Assembly (NCBI GenBank): GCA_011634665.1
Contig: WAEK01000011.1
Span: 160,001-224,000, forward strand
Direction of reading: 5' to 3'
Origin: Mortierella sp. BCC40632
Taxonomy: Eukaryota > Mortierellomycota > Mortierellomycetes > Mortierellales > Mortierellaceae
Length of the DNA stretch: 64,000 nt
This document shows positions 1 through 11,393 of the stretch, in pieces. Made by a program: the position numbers and the translations under genes. How positions within the stretch are numbered: the first letter of the stretch is position 1; each line of letters starts with the position of its first letter. The notes under the pieces were generated by a model. It saw nothing but the letters and a program-made list of their open reading frames with translations, was not told the origin of the DNA and searched no databases.

Positions 1-384
1 AGCAACGATCTGTTGAAGAAAGTCTCTCTGTAGCTGGGCAGACGCATCTACTCCCATCGGCGGCGTTGACAAGAGCGGCAAAGGTGGAAGCGTTGAAGTA
101 GACGGTCCATTGATCCGAGGTAATCCATGAATCCCATTTGGCTGTTGTTGCTGTTGCTGCTGGTGTTGCTGGTGTTGCTGCTGAAGTTGTCGAAGGTGCA
201 GGTGATGTTGCAACTGAAGCTGGAGCTGTTGCTGTTGCTGCTGGATTAACGAAGGGTCCGTAGGAAGGTTACTAGGTCCGCCTTCGACACCTCCATGAGA
301 GGCATGGTCTTCCTGAGCCAGTTGATTCAGGAAATCGGAGAATGCCCTCTGTTCATGATCAGAGAGCAACGATGGGAAGTTCAT
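1..384 (-). CDS. Partial Q-rich protein, N-terminal 128 residues
   Basis: An open frame starts at an ATG on the minus strand (384-382) and stays open for 128 codons to the window edge, so only the N-terminus is seen. It begins MNFPSLLSDHEQRAFSDFLNQL, a short hydrophobic/acidic block that could be an amphipathic helix. A glutamine/histidine/leucine-rich stretch follows (about residues 45-90), then a Pro/Ser/Thr-rich stretch. Such composition is common in fungal transcription regulators, but no DNA-binding domain lies in the visible part and I do not recognise the family. Its start faces the CHERP-like gene across about 1.16 kb, so the two are divergently arranged. Confidence 0.6.
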   Translation of the reverse strand, partial: MNFPSLLSDHEQRAFSDFLNQLAQEDHASHGGVEGGPSNLPTDPSLIQQQQQQLQLQLQHHLHLRQLQQQHQQHQQQQQQQPNGIHGLPRINGPSTSTLPPLPLLSTPPMGVDASAQLQRDFLQQIVA

Positions 385-965
385 CGAGTCCTAGGAACGG
401 GGTCAACAGGTCATGGTAATAAAGGATGGAAGAGTGTTAGTGGCAAAGGGTCATTGGTCTTGAGGAGGTGAACGATTGTCGATATGCGGGCCTGTTTTTT
501 TTTACGAGACAAGACATCAGCTGTACCTTTTCTTCCGGAGGAAAAGATGACGGACGGACGGATGGATGGATGGATGGCGGGTTTGCAGCGGAGCAAGGAG
601 AAGGGTTGCTCGGGAGTCAGGGCTCGAGCAGAGGGCAGTAGACAAGGCAAAGGCACGAGGCTCTGAGAAAGGGTAGGCGGCAGGTGGTCTCTGATCACGG
701 AGGAGGATGAGGAGGAGGAGGAAGGAAGAGAGGAAAGGATGCAGCGGAAATGTGGGAGCAGCAGAAAGGAGCGGCGCAGATGAAAGGCAATTGCGGCACG
801 GTGCGCGCGTGCGCGAGATATTAAACAAAAGAAGAGATCCGAGATTGATTTTATCTTAGATCCAGAAATCCGGGCGGCGGGTCCGACGAAATAAAAATAA
901 CAACAAATAAGATGATGATGACATATATATTATTATTATTATTATTATTATATATATTATTATTA

Positions 966-1009
<44 letters not shown>

Positions 1010-1546
1010 TATTATTATATATATATTATTAGATATTATTATTAGAGAGATAAATTATGATGAAATATGATGCAGATGAAATGCCGGGTATTTTTGATGA
1101 CGAAAATCAATGGTCAACGAAATAAAAAACGGAATCAAAGAAAAATGGATGAAAAAGATTATTGCGATGGGGAAAACGAATGGAGAAAGCTTCAGAGGAA
1201 TGAGTCGGATGTGGGGAGAGTAAAAAAGAGTATGTGTGAGTGAGTGAGTGAGAGTGAGAGAGTAAAAGACAAAAATCACATGATTGTCCAAAATGTAAAC
1301 CTCCACAAGAGTACTTGGAACTGAACTATGCAATTGCACAGGGCAAGTGTGATAGAAGTGGAAGACTACGTTTGGGTCCACGATCGAATCGCCTTTCATA
1401 TTCTCTCTCCCTCCATCCTCGCCGCCACTTGTTCTCACAAGAGTTGCTGTCAAGCTCAGGAACCCAGGAACCAGGAGCTTCGTATAGACAGGACGCGCCA
1501 CACCAAGGGCCACACCCTTTGTCCACTAGATCTCAAGTGTGCATCA
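385..1546. other. Intergenic, divergent promoter region
   Basis: This stretch separates two divergently oriented genes. It holds a long ATT/TA-rich microsatellite (923-1054) and GA-rich and GT/GAGT-rich patches. The open frames in it are low-complexity and overlap in several frames. I see no supportable gene. Confidence 0.6.
923..1054. repeat. (ATT)n microsatellite with TA interruptions
   Basis: About 130 bp of nearly pure ATT/TTA trinucleotides are broken by short TATATA blocks. The tract is AT-only and likely length-variable. It sits in the divergent promoter between the Q-rich gene and the CHERP-like gene. Confidence 0.95.
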
Positions 1547-3087
1547 ATGGATCCCTATTCGATTCCATTCACTTCACAGCCTAGGCAAACACCAATGTTC
1601 CAACAGATCGCTCAACCTCCTGCTCAGATGCATCCATCACCTCAGGGGAATATGCATCCAGATCCTCTCCAGGTTGGCGTCAATATGGCTCTTGACGCTC
1701 TCCTTCAACAAAATCGCGACCTTACTCAAGTCGATATCAAGCATTTTATGGACAGCATTGAACAGCTCATTAACGACTGCTCGCAGGCAAATATCCAGGT
1801 AAATGGAGTCAGGACGGGGAATATTAATATGTCTAAATCACTAAAGCATATGTATAGGTGCAACTCTGCGTCCATTAACGGTATTGAATCTTTTTTTCTT
1901 TTACTACTTTATCCCAACTCGTTTTTTTCCTCACTCGGGATCTCACGGTTGGCATTCGGGAATTTAGACAGGAAAAACTGGGTCGTGAACCATTGTCATA
2001 ATCCACCGCAATATGACTGCATCGCGCGGACATTAGTAGCAATCTCGATCGCCAAACAGACTTTTAATGAAAAGCTACATATCATCTATCTCGTCAACGA
2101 TATCCTTTCTCACAGGTACGCCGACTTTGTTCAAGGAAGGAAAGAAAGAAGGAAAGATGGAGAAAAGGGCCTGTGCCTTTTATGCAGCATAGAGTTCTGA
2201 CGTATCAATCGATTTTTCTCTTTGATAGTGAGCGGAGACAGCAGCAATGGATCAACACTGCGCTCCACCCTCACCTCGTGCCTCTCTTGCGTGTTGCTTA
2301 CTTTTTCCCGTCTGTCGACGAATCCCAGAGACAGCGCGTTATCAAGGTATGGAGAGCGCTTGCCTTGGCTCGGGATTTATCACCAACCTTTCTTTCTCAT
2401 TCTTTCGGAAAGCCTAGGCAAAGAACACGTGGCCTAACAATTTTCTCAACTTTTATTCTATCCGACTAGGTTTTGGATATTTGGAGGTCTAAAAACTACT
2501 ACCCTGCCCACGTCATTGATTCTATGGAAGCGAACATGAAAAGACCACCTCTCATCCCACCACCTCATCCCTCAGGACCTCCTGAGATGCAACAGCCTCC
2601 GCCATTTATTCCTGGAGTACCCCCTGGGCCGTTTCCACCGCCACCATTCCAGCAACCAATGAGCTCTTCCCAACCTTCATCGTTATGGGGTGTATCTGCG
2701 CCTCACCCTCCGGGAACAGCTTCAATAGGATCAGTATCAGCTGCATCTTCACATATCCCAGGACTTGGCGGACCAAACCCTGCGATTCCTCAACTCCCAC
2801 CACACCACTACCAGCCTCAACAGCAGGCTGCTTATCCTCAACAACAGCAGGTACCGTTACCGTTCGTTCCACAGCAGCAGCAGCAACAACAACAACAATT
2901 CATGAATCCACCTTCCCACTCCCATTCGCATCCATCACAACCTACTATGCCAGCACAGCGGGCTTATCGCGATGCACTAGCCAAGGAGCTGCCTGCTGGT
3001 CTCATGGTTTCTAAAATCGAGGTAATATGAGCTAATTTAGTTCCATTTCCTTATGACAAAGGTGTGGGCAGGAAATTCTTTAGTCCA

Positions 3088-3125
<38 letters not shown>

Positions 3126-4685
3126 GTCCTAACCTTCTTTTGTATTTTTACATCACCGATTCAGCCCGAAGAAAGTTATTATGAGCCTATACCAGCCGAG
3201 CTTCAAGTCCCCGTCAAAAGGGATGAAGCAAAGTGTGCCAAGTTATTGGCGGGTCTAGACGAGTTTTTAAAGGAAACAGAAACTGCTGCTACAAACGCTG
3301 TGTCTGCTGCGGAAGTTGCCACAGGATCGACGTTATCCACTGATATGGATTCTCACTCAACCAATGTCATTGACTCCAAAGACACATCCACGAGTACACT
3401 TACCGAGACAAAGGCAATGAATGGTATGGAAAAGACTTTGGTTCTCGAAGGATGGCGACCGGGATATCTGGATGATTTTTTCAATAATGAAGATGGACCA
3501 ATGAAGACCAAGAGACACCGGTATTATAGAAAAAGAACATCAAGATCATCTTCGCGATCTCAGTCACCTCCACCTCATAGGAGTAGAACACAGCATCGAG
3601 GAGATCCTGAGAGCGATGAGTATGAGGGCATTCAGAAGGATAAGGAAAGAGATGGTGGGGAAGGTGGAGCAAGAGGAAGAATGGGTAGTGACGACCGTGG
3701 TCATGGAAGTAGTCGCCATCGGTCTTGGAGTTCTGGCCGAGATGATTCAAACCGTAATCGTAGCAGGAGCCGTAGTCGAGGAAGAAGCAACTATGGTAGC
3801 CGACGAGCCCGCGGGTCATCCCGATCCTTTTCGCGCTCCCGATCTCGATCAAGAAGTCATGGACCACACGGAAAGGAAAGTAGACGTTCTCGATCCCAAA
3901 GTCGATCTCGGTCAAGGCCTCGTTCGTGGTCTAGATCTAGATCCAGGTCCAGATCTAGATCTAGGTCCAGGTCTCAGTCCAGATCCCGCTCTCCTCCTAG
4001 AAAGCATGGACGGTACGGCCACACTAGCAGTTCCAACCGAGGTCGTGGTGGAAGGAGCCGGAGCCGGAGCCGGAGCCGAAGCCAGAGTAGGAGTAGGAGT
4101 AGGAATAGAAACAGGAGCTCGAGTAGAAGTAGGAGCAGGAACAGGAGTAGAGATCGGCGTAGAAGCCGAAGCCGGGGTAGAGAGTTTGATGGACGTGGTG
4201 ATCGATTCTCTCACCAGGGAGGAGCAGGCGGCGGAATGCAAGGCGGACAGTATCCTGCAAGACAATATCCTGGGTTACCCATGCCACTCATGCAGGGGCC
4301 ACTTCATGGTGGAATGAACATGACTGGATTACCTTTTCAATCTGGTTTCCCTACGGGAGGTCCTCCTCTGGGATATGCTCCGTCTCTACCTCAAACCCAA
4401 CCACTACCGCCCCAACAGCAACAGCAGCAACATCAACAACAACAACACCAGCAACAGTATCCAATGTACCCACCGCCACACCAACCACAGTATCCTCCAC
4501 ATCCTCCACAGTTACCACCTCAGCACGTGTTCCAACCACAGCAGCAACCACTTCAACAGCATTTCCAGCACCATGGTATGCACCCTTCACATGTACACCC
4601 ACTTCCGCAAGCACCACCACCACCACCGCCACCACCACATCAGCAACATCCATTTCCAGCATTCCACCCACCACGCTATGGTTAA
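1547..4685 (+). CDS. CHERP/SCAF6-like CID and RS-domain pre-mRNA splicing factor
   Basis: Proposed exons are 1547-1880, 1968-2115, 2229-2346, 2470-3021 and 3165-4685 (890 aa). The first intron is uncertain (see findings). Residues about 50-200 form a CID/RPR domain, with KNWVVNH, an IYLVNDILSH core and VLDIWRSKNYY at its end. A proline/glutamine-rich linker follows. Next comes the CHERP signature: ELPAGLMV, then a PEESYYEPIP block, then EGWRPGYLDDFF. A long Arg-Ser region (about nt 3540-4190) and a Gln/Pro/His-rich tail complete it. CHERP is a U2 snRNP-associated nuclear factor acting in 3' splice-site use. Human CHERP also has an N-terminal SWAP (SURP) module and a C-terminal G-patch; neither is visible here. 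Intron 4 carries a T run of more than 30 nt. The gene converges on the 5326-8241 gene. Confidence 0.85.
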
Positions 4686-5325
4686 GATACTGGCTAGACT
4701 AGGGGTAACGATGCAATGCTTTAAATGTGTATGTGTGTAAAAGTCTTGATTGGGACCCATATTCATGTGCTGTGAAAGTTGATCATTTGAAGGGTGAGGA
4801 AGAGAGGAGGGTCGTACATAACATGACATGGGACACGGGCATGACAATGCTATTGAGCATCGAGGAGTGAAGCAAAGAGGACAGTAAAAAAAAAAAAAAA
4901 AGTCGATCATGGGGTATATTGGTCATCAATGAGTTTCCTTCCCTTTCCCTTTCCCTCTCTCTTTCTCTCCCCTGGTCCTTGGCATTCTTTTTTTTTTTTT
5001 TTTTTTTACTGTTCAACAGATTTCTTTTTATCCATTTAATTCTTTTTTTTCTTTGTGAGGTGATAGAAGGAATCCAGGAAAATAAGAATGATAATAATAA
5101 TGGGGAAAAAAAAAAAAAAAGAAAAAAGAAAAAAAAGTATTGTACACGGATCCTTCCTCCCAGACCCCCCCCCTCCCCTTCTCCTCGAATGCCCCCTTTT
5201 CCAACAACTACAACAACAACTCTTACAAATTTCAATCTTGAAGTCTATGTCATTTTTTTTTTTTTTTTTTTGTGTGTGTGTGCCTTTCTTCTCAATACCT
5301 TTTCCTTTCTCTTTCTCTGTCGTCT
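4686..5325. other. Convergent intergenic region, probable 3' UTRs
   Basis: This stretch lies between two convergent stop codons. It contains several A and T homopolymers of 15-20 nt (near 4887, 4989, 5105 and 5253) and a CTTTCC/CTCT-rich patch. No gene is supportable. Confidence 0.6.
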
Positions 5326-8241
5326 TTACTCTACAAGTGCATTTGATTCATGTGCAGAACGTGGATGTGGATGACGATACTTGAGACCCTTTCTCATACT
5401 CTCCAGACCACAGTCGCTGCTCACTCTTCGCATATTCATCGATGCCAGACTAGAAGACGAAGTAGATGTACTTAGTGATCGATGACCCTGCTGACTTTGT
5501 GGTCGACGAGAAGATTGGTGATGTTGTTGTCGCCGTGAATGACTTTGACTTGAAGACTCGGATTCTTGCGTGAGGTCATCTCGTTGTTGAGGTAGTAGTG
5601 GTAGTGGGGGCAGTTGGACTTGTTGAAGTGAAGACTCTCCTGCAGCGGCAGCACGAAGAGACCATTCAATACCCAAATCTCCATCAAATCCCAAACTCCT
5701 TGACAAATCGTTCTGATGATGTTGGTGAAGTGCATGGTATTGGTAGTATTGATGTTGTTGATGGTGAGGAAGGTGCTGCTGATGTTGGTGAGGAGATAGA
5801 CCAGAGTCGTACTCGTCATAGAATTCGGTGTACAATAGATTGGACTTTACATGGTCTCGGAACCGTCTCAGAGTCGAGATCACGACGGCAATGATATTGG
5901 AATCATGAACACTAAATTCGCGTGATGAGACAGAATTATAATAGTAATAATAATAAAAAGAAGATAATGTAGATCTTTTTAGTACTAGAGGCTCGAGATA
6001 GTGTCATGGAAGGTTTCTTCTCAATCATCCTTATTTATCAATAGCAGCACTTTTGGTATCTTTAGAGGAAAAAAAAAAAGTCTTTGTAGACTTACCCGTG
6101 TGAAGTAGACGTTCCTGTGGACCTAGACAAAACTCTTCGCTCATTCCGGGCCATTCCCGCCAGCGCTGGCGAGGGTGGGTGTTGGATCGTAGGACTAAAA
6201 TCAACCTGCATAGGATCTGATCGATTCAATCGATGACCGGGATGCGTCTGATCCCTTGGCGTCTGGTCAGGGTTGGATCGTTTCCGTTCCTGAAGTCGTT
6301 GCAATGTCTGCAATGAGGCCGAAGACATGTTTTGTCGGACTTGTTCTACTCGACGAGAGACTGTGCTACTGTCCTCTTCTTTCTCCTCTGCCTCCGCCCT
6401 TTCTTTTCCTTTTCCTTCTCCATCTTTTCCATCTTCTCCACTTTCTCCTTTTCTTTGCCCTTGTCCCTCTAAGGACTCCTTGGAGGTCCTAGCGTTGCTG
6501 TGGTCGTCGGATGGAGTGGTAGCATCTGTCGATCTCGACAGTTGCTTGGTATCTTTGTGGGATGCAGACGACTCTTCACGCGAATAGTGGTATGCCAATG
6601 CCTTGATAGGGTTGATCTAAACATTTGTCATGAGGACAAAAAAAAAAGGAAAGAAGGAAACAAAAGGGAGAATATCGGGCATATTAGTGGACACAGGAAG
6701 CATAAAAAAAAATGGTCCAACCAGACCCATGAATCACTCATCTAGAGTAGTCGTCATCTCCATAAAAGAAGAAAAGAGACACGTACCACGGTGGGATCGG
6801 TGACATGGACCGCATATTCGTTCGGATGGAGTGCTCGCAAGGTCTGTTCAAACGCTTGGAGCCATCCCATCTTGGCAGGTGGTGCCTCGTCATCCACCAT
6901 CTCTTCCAAATCCTCCATCTCAGACTCGTAAATGTTAAAGATGGGTCGCCGGGGAACGATCTGAGGATAAATAAAATGAGGTCGCTGAGCCGGACGGTGC
7001 TGTTGCTGGTGCATCTCGATCGAATACCGCTCCAATTGTTGTCGGTCGTTCGCCTGCTGAAGCTCGGCAATGTTGCGGATCACGTTCTGGAATTCAGAAG
7101 AAGAGATACGACGACGAAGCATGAGCGGTGTTCTGGGTCGGTAGGCTCGCAGGACTGACGAAGCCCTGGATGAATCCGAATCAAAGGACTCGGACTCGTC
7201 CACGGTCGAGGACATGGCGCCCATAGTACGGCGGTTTGAGGCTCCAAAATTGCCTGAACCATCGTGGAAGGGCATCTGGTTCTGGAACTTTGTCAGATCG
7301 GCTCCAGTATAGGGACTAGCCGTGGCGGTAGCCAGGGCGAAGGATGGGCGTGGGAGGTGACTAAGTGAGTTTGCAGTCGAGGAAAGGACCAAAGGTGAAG
7401 ATGTAGAAGAGGACAAGGAGACAGCCGAGAGTCGGCGGAAGGAAGGCGTATAGAGAGATGGGCCTCCCATTCCATCGTCCTCCTCATCCTCTTGCGACCA
7501 CACTCCAAGGTCCTCTGACTCATCGACACTCTCCAATCCGCCATCGCTCGTCAAGTCTGAGAAGCCAAAGGTACTCAGGCGTTCTGCATGACTCGACATC
7601 CCCAGCCCTGGCGTACCAAAATCTGCAGTGCGTGGACTGGCGAGACCTGACGGCAACTCTGAACCAGTCAGCATGTCATCGTCAAACTCATCCGAGGAGA
7701 TGGCTGGGCCTGCACTGTTGCTAGTGCTATTGGTGCCTTTACTGCTCCTGGTCTGCGCTACTGTGGCCGTCTCGACAGTCGTGGGGAGAGTAGGGGGTGA
7801 CGTGGCTGAGAGTGGGGTCGCAGCTTGGACGACGACAGCGGGACCCGAGGCTGGGGCCGTGGTGAGAAAAGGGAGATGAGTGGCTGCAGCCTGGCGGTGT
7901 TGGGCGAGCACCGACTGCCATTCGCGGGTCCGTTGCAATTGCTGATCGAGATACTGCTGCTGTCGAGCCTTGGCGCGTGCCGAGGTCGAGTGGCGGGAGG
8001 AAGTCCATTCTAGGTTGGAAGCGCTGTCAAAAAAGTCATCGTCTGTGGTGTAACTCTGAGCATGGAGCTGGGGGTGTTGGCCATGGTGCTGACCCGAGTG
8101 AAGTGGCGGGTGCAGGGCAGAGTGAGAGGCAGAGACATGAGAGGCATGCGAAGAGGATGGGTGAGCACTGTCATCTTCGTCTGAGAGACGGGAGGAGGCG
8201 GTATGTCGCTGATAGGGAGCGCGCTGCTTGTAGGTGGCCAT
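5326..8241 (-). CDS. Unrecognised large disordered protein
   Basis: Three exons on the minus strand join in phase: 8241-6787, 6616-6096 and 5911-5326 (853 aa). Both introns have GT-AG ends (GTACGT and GTAAGT donors). The protein is mostly Ser/Thr/Gln/His-rich and acidic. Three blocks look conserved enough to be structured: an Arg-rich LMLRRRISSSEF region leading into an aromatic/proline patch, the segment around MGWLQAFEQTLRALHPNEYA just before the first splice, and a third-exon segment around VISTLRRFRDHVKSNLLY. The middle exon is Glu/Lys/Arg-rich and probably coiled or disordered. I see no catalytic motif, signal peptide or membrane span. I do not recognise the family. Sense-strand T runs occur in both introns, and the 5' flank is CT-rich in the sense direction. 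Confidence 0.75.
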
Positions 8242-8639
8242 GGTGAAGATGGCGTAGGTGGAGCTGGAGCCGTAGCCGTAGCCGTAGCGTTATCGACAGA
8301 GATAACGCCGATTTCTTGTCGGAATCGCTATCGCTGCAAAGCAACGTGAGGGGTGCGCGTGTTTGGGCAGGCGAGAGATGGTTAGCGGTATGTGAGGCGA
8401 TCGGCGATGAGAGGAAGAGGAAAAAAGGAGAACGAGAGTGAGAGCTAGAGCGAGAGAGAAGGGGAACGAGAGAAAGAGAGAGAGGAAGAAAGAGAAAAAA
8501 AAATAGGCGAGGGACGATGATGCAGCAAGTGGCGAGGGGTGAGAGAAGGTTGGCAGTCAATGGGATATAAGATGGCGACAGCGCAGAGGGCAATGTCGCG
8601 ACGGGAGAAAGCGATTGTGGGAGTGCGATAGATAGTATG

Positions 8640-8642
<3 letters not shown>

Positions 8643-8672
<30 letters not shown>
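8643..8672. repeat. (GA)n microsatellite
   Basis: A nearly perfect 30-bp GA array upstream of the minus-strand gene that starts at 8241. It reads as CT in that gene's sense direction. Confidence 0.9.
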
Positions 8673-8674
<2 letters not shown>

Positions 8675-8735
8675 TATGAGAGAGGAGAGAATGAGAGAAT
8701 GATGATGTGAGAGAAGAAGAGAAGGAGAGGAGAGA

Positions 8736-8736
<1 letters not shown>

Positions 8737-8791
<55 letters not shown>
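8737..8791. repeat. (GA)n microsatellite
   Basis: About 55 bp of uninterrupted GA dinucleotides in the 5' flank of the minus-strand gene ending at 5326. It is the second and longer GA array of this promoter. Confidence 0.92.
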
Positions 8792-8798
<7 letters not shown>

Positions 8799-11393
8799 GA
8801 AAGAGAGAACGAAAATAAAAAAAGACTCATCCTATCCCATTATTATCTTTCATTGTTGTCTCACGGGAGCAGGAGGGAGAGAGTAGGAGAATACAGAGAG
8901 AGAGAGAGTGTGTGTGTGTGTGTGTGCGAAGGGCGCCAGACTGACCGGGGCGCGTCCTTCTTTGTCCAAGCCGAGGAGAGAGAGAGAGAGAGACCCATCA
9001 GCCTGTTACCCTGCCAGGCACACGTTGCCAGGTTTGTCTCTTTCTCTCCCTGTGTGAGTCTCCTTTATTCCTTCCAGCCATGCAGCTCATCATTGTCATC
9101 ATCTCTTGATCGATCCATCCATCCATCTATTCTTTTCCTTCCTTTCTTCATCCGATCCATACCACCCATCCCACTCACCCATCCATTTATCATGCCATCC
9201 TCTTTCATTTGAACCCTGAGCAGTTACATCAGACAGGAGAGAAGAGTAACCTTCGCTCTTTCTCTCACTCTTTCTCTCACAAGGTCTCTCACTGATCTTT
9301 CCCAGCCCAACTTCATCCTCCGACAAACGCAGTCATGACCATCCTCACTTCGCCCAACAACGTGTCGTTCTTTCTCGCTCGTATGTCGTGCCACCCCTTC
9401 CTTTTCTTTCTTGCTTCCCCCCTGCCAATGGCCAGTGCCCAGTTCGTTATCGTCTTTTGTCGATTCGGTTGCAGCACCTCTCTCCTTCGCCTCAAATGAG
9501 ATCCTTCTTTTGATCCTTCTCATCGTATCATCGACCCTTTTCAGTCCCTGGCCTGGCCTGGCCTTACCTGACCTGACTGGGGGGAGAGGGGAAAGAACGG
9601 GAACGCTGCATGCAGTCGGTGATTAGAACAACTCTAACAATTTCTCAAACACACGATTGCCTAGCAAACAGCTCTCTCTCTCTCTCTCTCTCTCTGTTCA
9701 CGCCTTTCGTATCCATCGATAGATAAACCGCACGCATGACGCTTACTTCTATCTTTGTCTGAATGCCCTTTTTCCCATCCACATCGCCTGTCGGCTGTAG
9801 TTCCCAAGTACTCACATCTCCACGCAGATGCTCTCCCATTCTTTCTTCTTCTCTAACTCTTATTCTCCCCACTTTTTATGGACTCCCGCCCCCCCCCCCG
9901 TCGTCGTCATCTCTCTTTGTTGGCTACGATCATTTCGTTTTGTTTGTTTCGTTTTGTTCGTTCGTTCGACTCCTTGGTCCCCCCCCCCTCCTCCCTTCAT
10001 GACTAACACAGAGCGTGCTGCCCTGGCCTCCTTTCTTGTTGCTTGCATCAAGATATCTTCAGAGACAACCCCTGCCACTCTCTTCTTCCCCTTTGACATT
10101 CCTTGGCTGGCTGTTCACCCCACAAATCAACAATAACATCGAGCTCACTTTTTGTTGTTGTTGTTGTCTTGCTCACCATTCCTTTGGATCCTGCAGAATG
10201 CAGTGAGAGAGAGAAAAAGAAAGGGTTGCGAATATATAGAAATAAAAAAGAATGTGGGGTGGCTGGTCCCCAGATCCAGGTCATCCTTGGTGGGGTAGAA
10301 ATGGTGATATGCATGGTACAAGCAAAAAAAAAAAAAAAAAAAAAAGGCAGAACAGGACCAAGGGCGGGAACAGGGCAGGATAGGATAGGCAGGGACAGAC
10401 AGGGTGGGATGGAGTAGTTGCTGTTGATGCTTGAGCTACTTACACACACACACACTCAACGAGCGACGGAGAATGAATGGACGCGCGGGTGGTACAAAAA
10501 GGGATTAGGTAGAGAAAAAGGAGATGCTAGGCGAAGTGTCCTGTCGGGTGGATGGACAAAGGCAGTGTGGTCGAGTAGGATTGAGGACAGGAAGGGATGA
10601 GCGACGGATGGAGGATGGTGGCGATGGAATGGAATGAATGGAAAATGACGAAGAAAGAGAGGAATTTTTTTTTTTTTTTCGTGCGGGGTACAGAGAAGAG
10701 AGTGAGTTGCACAGAGAGTGAGGGAGTGAGCAAAAAAAGAAGTGGGGAAAGAAGTGTCCCCAAAAAAGAGTTTTGGTCACACCTACACTTCTCACACAGA
10801 CACACAAACACACAGACAGACAGACACACACACACACACACAGACAGACAGACACACACACACAGACAGACTCACAGACATCAGACATCAACGACCATCA
10901 GAAAACTCTTTTCTTCCTCTTTCTCTTGATTGAGAGAATGAAGGCCCTTGACCTGCGCACACGACTGCTGCTGTTTGATCGAGACAAACACGCAATCACG
11001 TCCAATCTGGTTGGCCAGATACGCCCCCCCCTTCTTCACACTTTACCTTCACCGAAAGAAAGAGAACCATGACGAGCCAACCAGATCACACAATGTGGGG
11101 TTTCTATTTTTTTTTTTTTTTTTTTTTTTTTGCCTCTTCCTTCTCACTTTCTCTCTATCTCATCAGATCTCCTGACAGCTCGTGTCTGATCAAGACACAG
11201 CACTTGTGAACATGTTGTTGAGAGAGATAGAGATTCCAAAGCATTGCTGGAGACGCACAAGGATCAAGGTGGATTTTATTGAGAGGATAGTTGGTCGATG
11301 TGCATCGTTAGAAGAAAAAAAGAAAGAAAGAAAAAAAATTAAAAAGAACCATTTTCTTTTTGAAAGGCGATCAGTCCTTTTTTTTTTTTTTTT

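Larger units (their letters stand above)
8242..11393. other. Long intergenic region, low-complexity
   Basis: About 3.1 kb separates two minus-strand genes. Near 8400-8800 the sequence is GA-rich (CT-rich in the sense of the upstream-facing gene) with (GA)n arrays. From 9040 to 10100 the plus strand is pyrimidine-rich with CCATC-type repeats. A poly(A) run lies at 10324-10345, CACA/CAGA repeats at 10795-10880 and a poly(T) run near 11108-11131. Short ATG frames exist (for example 9335 and 10000) but none has a recognisable domain. Confidence 0.55.

Noticed and set aside
3616..4317. Long alternative frames overlapping the RS region of the CHERP-like gene
   Set aside because: These are shadows of Arg-Ser repeat codons. 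The RS frame continues in phase from the CID exons and carries the conserved CHERP blocks.
9335..10137. Possible two-exon small gene (ATG at 9335 with a GTATGT donor; ATG at 10000 with a 45-codon frame)
   Set aside because: No acceptor joins the two in phase convincingly, and neither peptide resembles a known protein. It lies in a repetitive CT-rich region.
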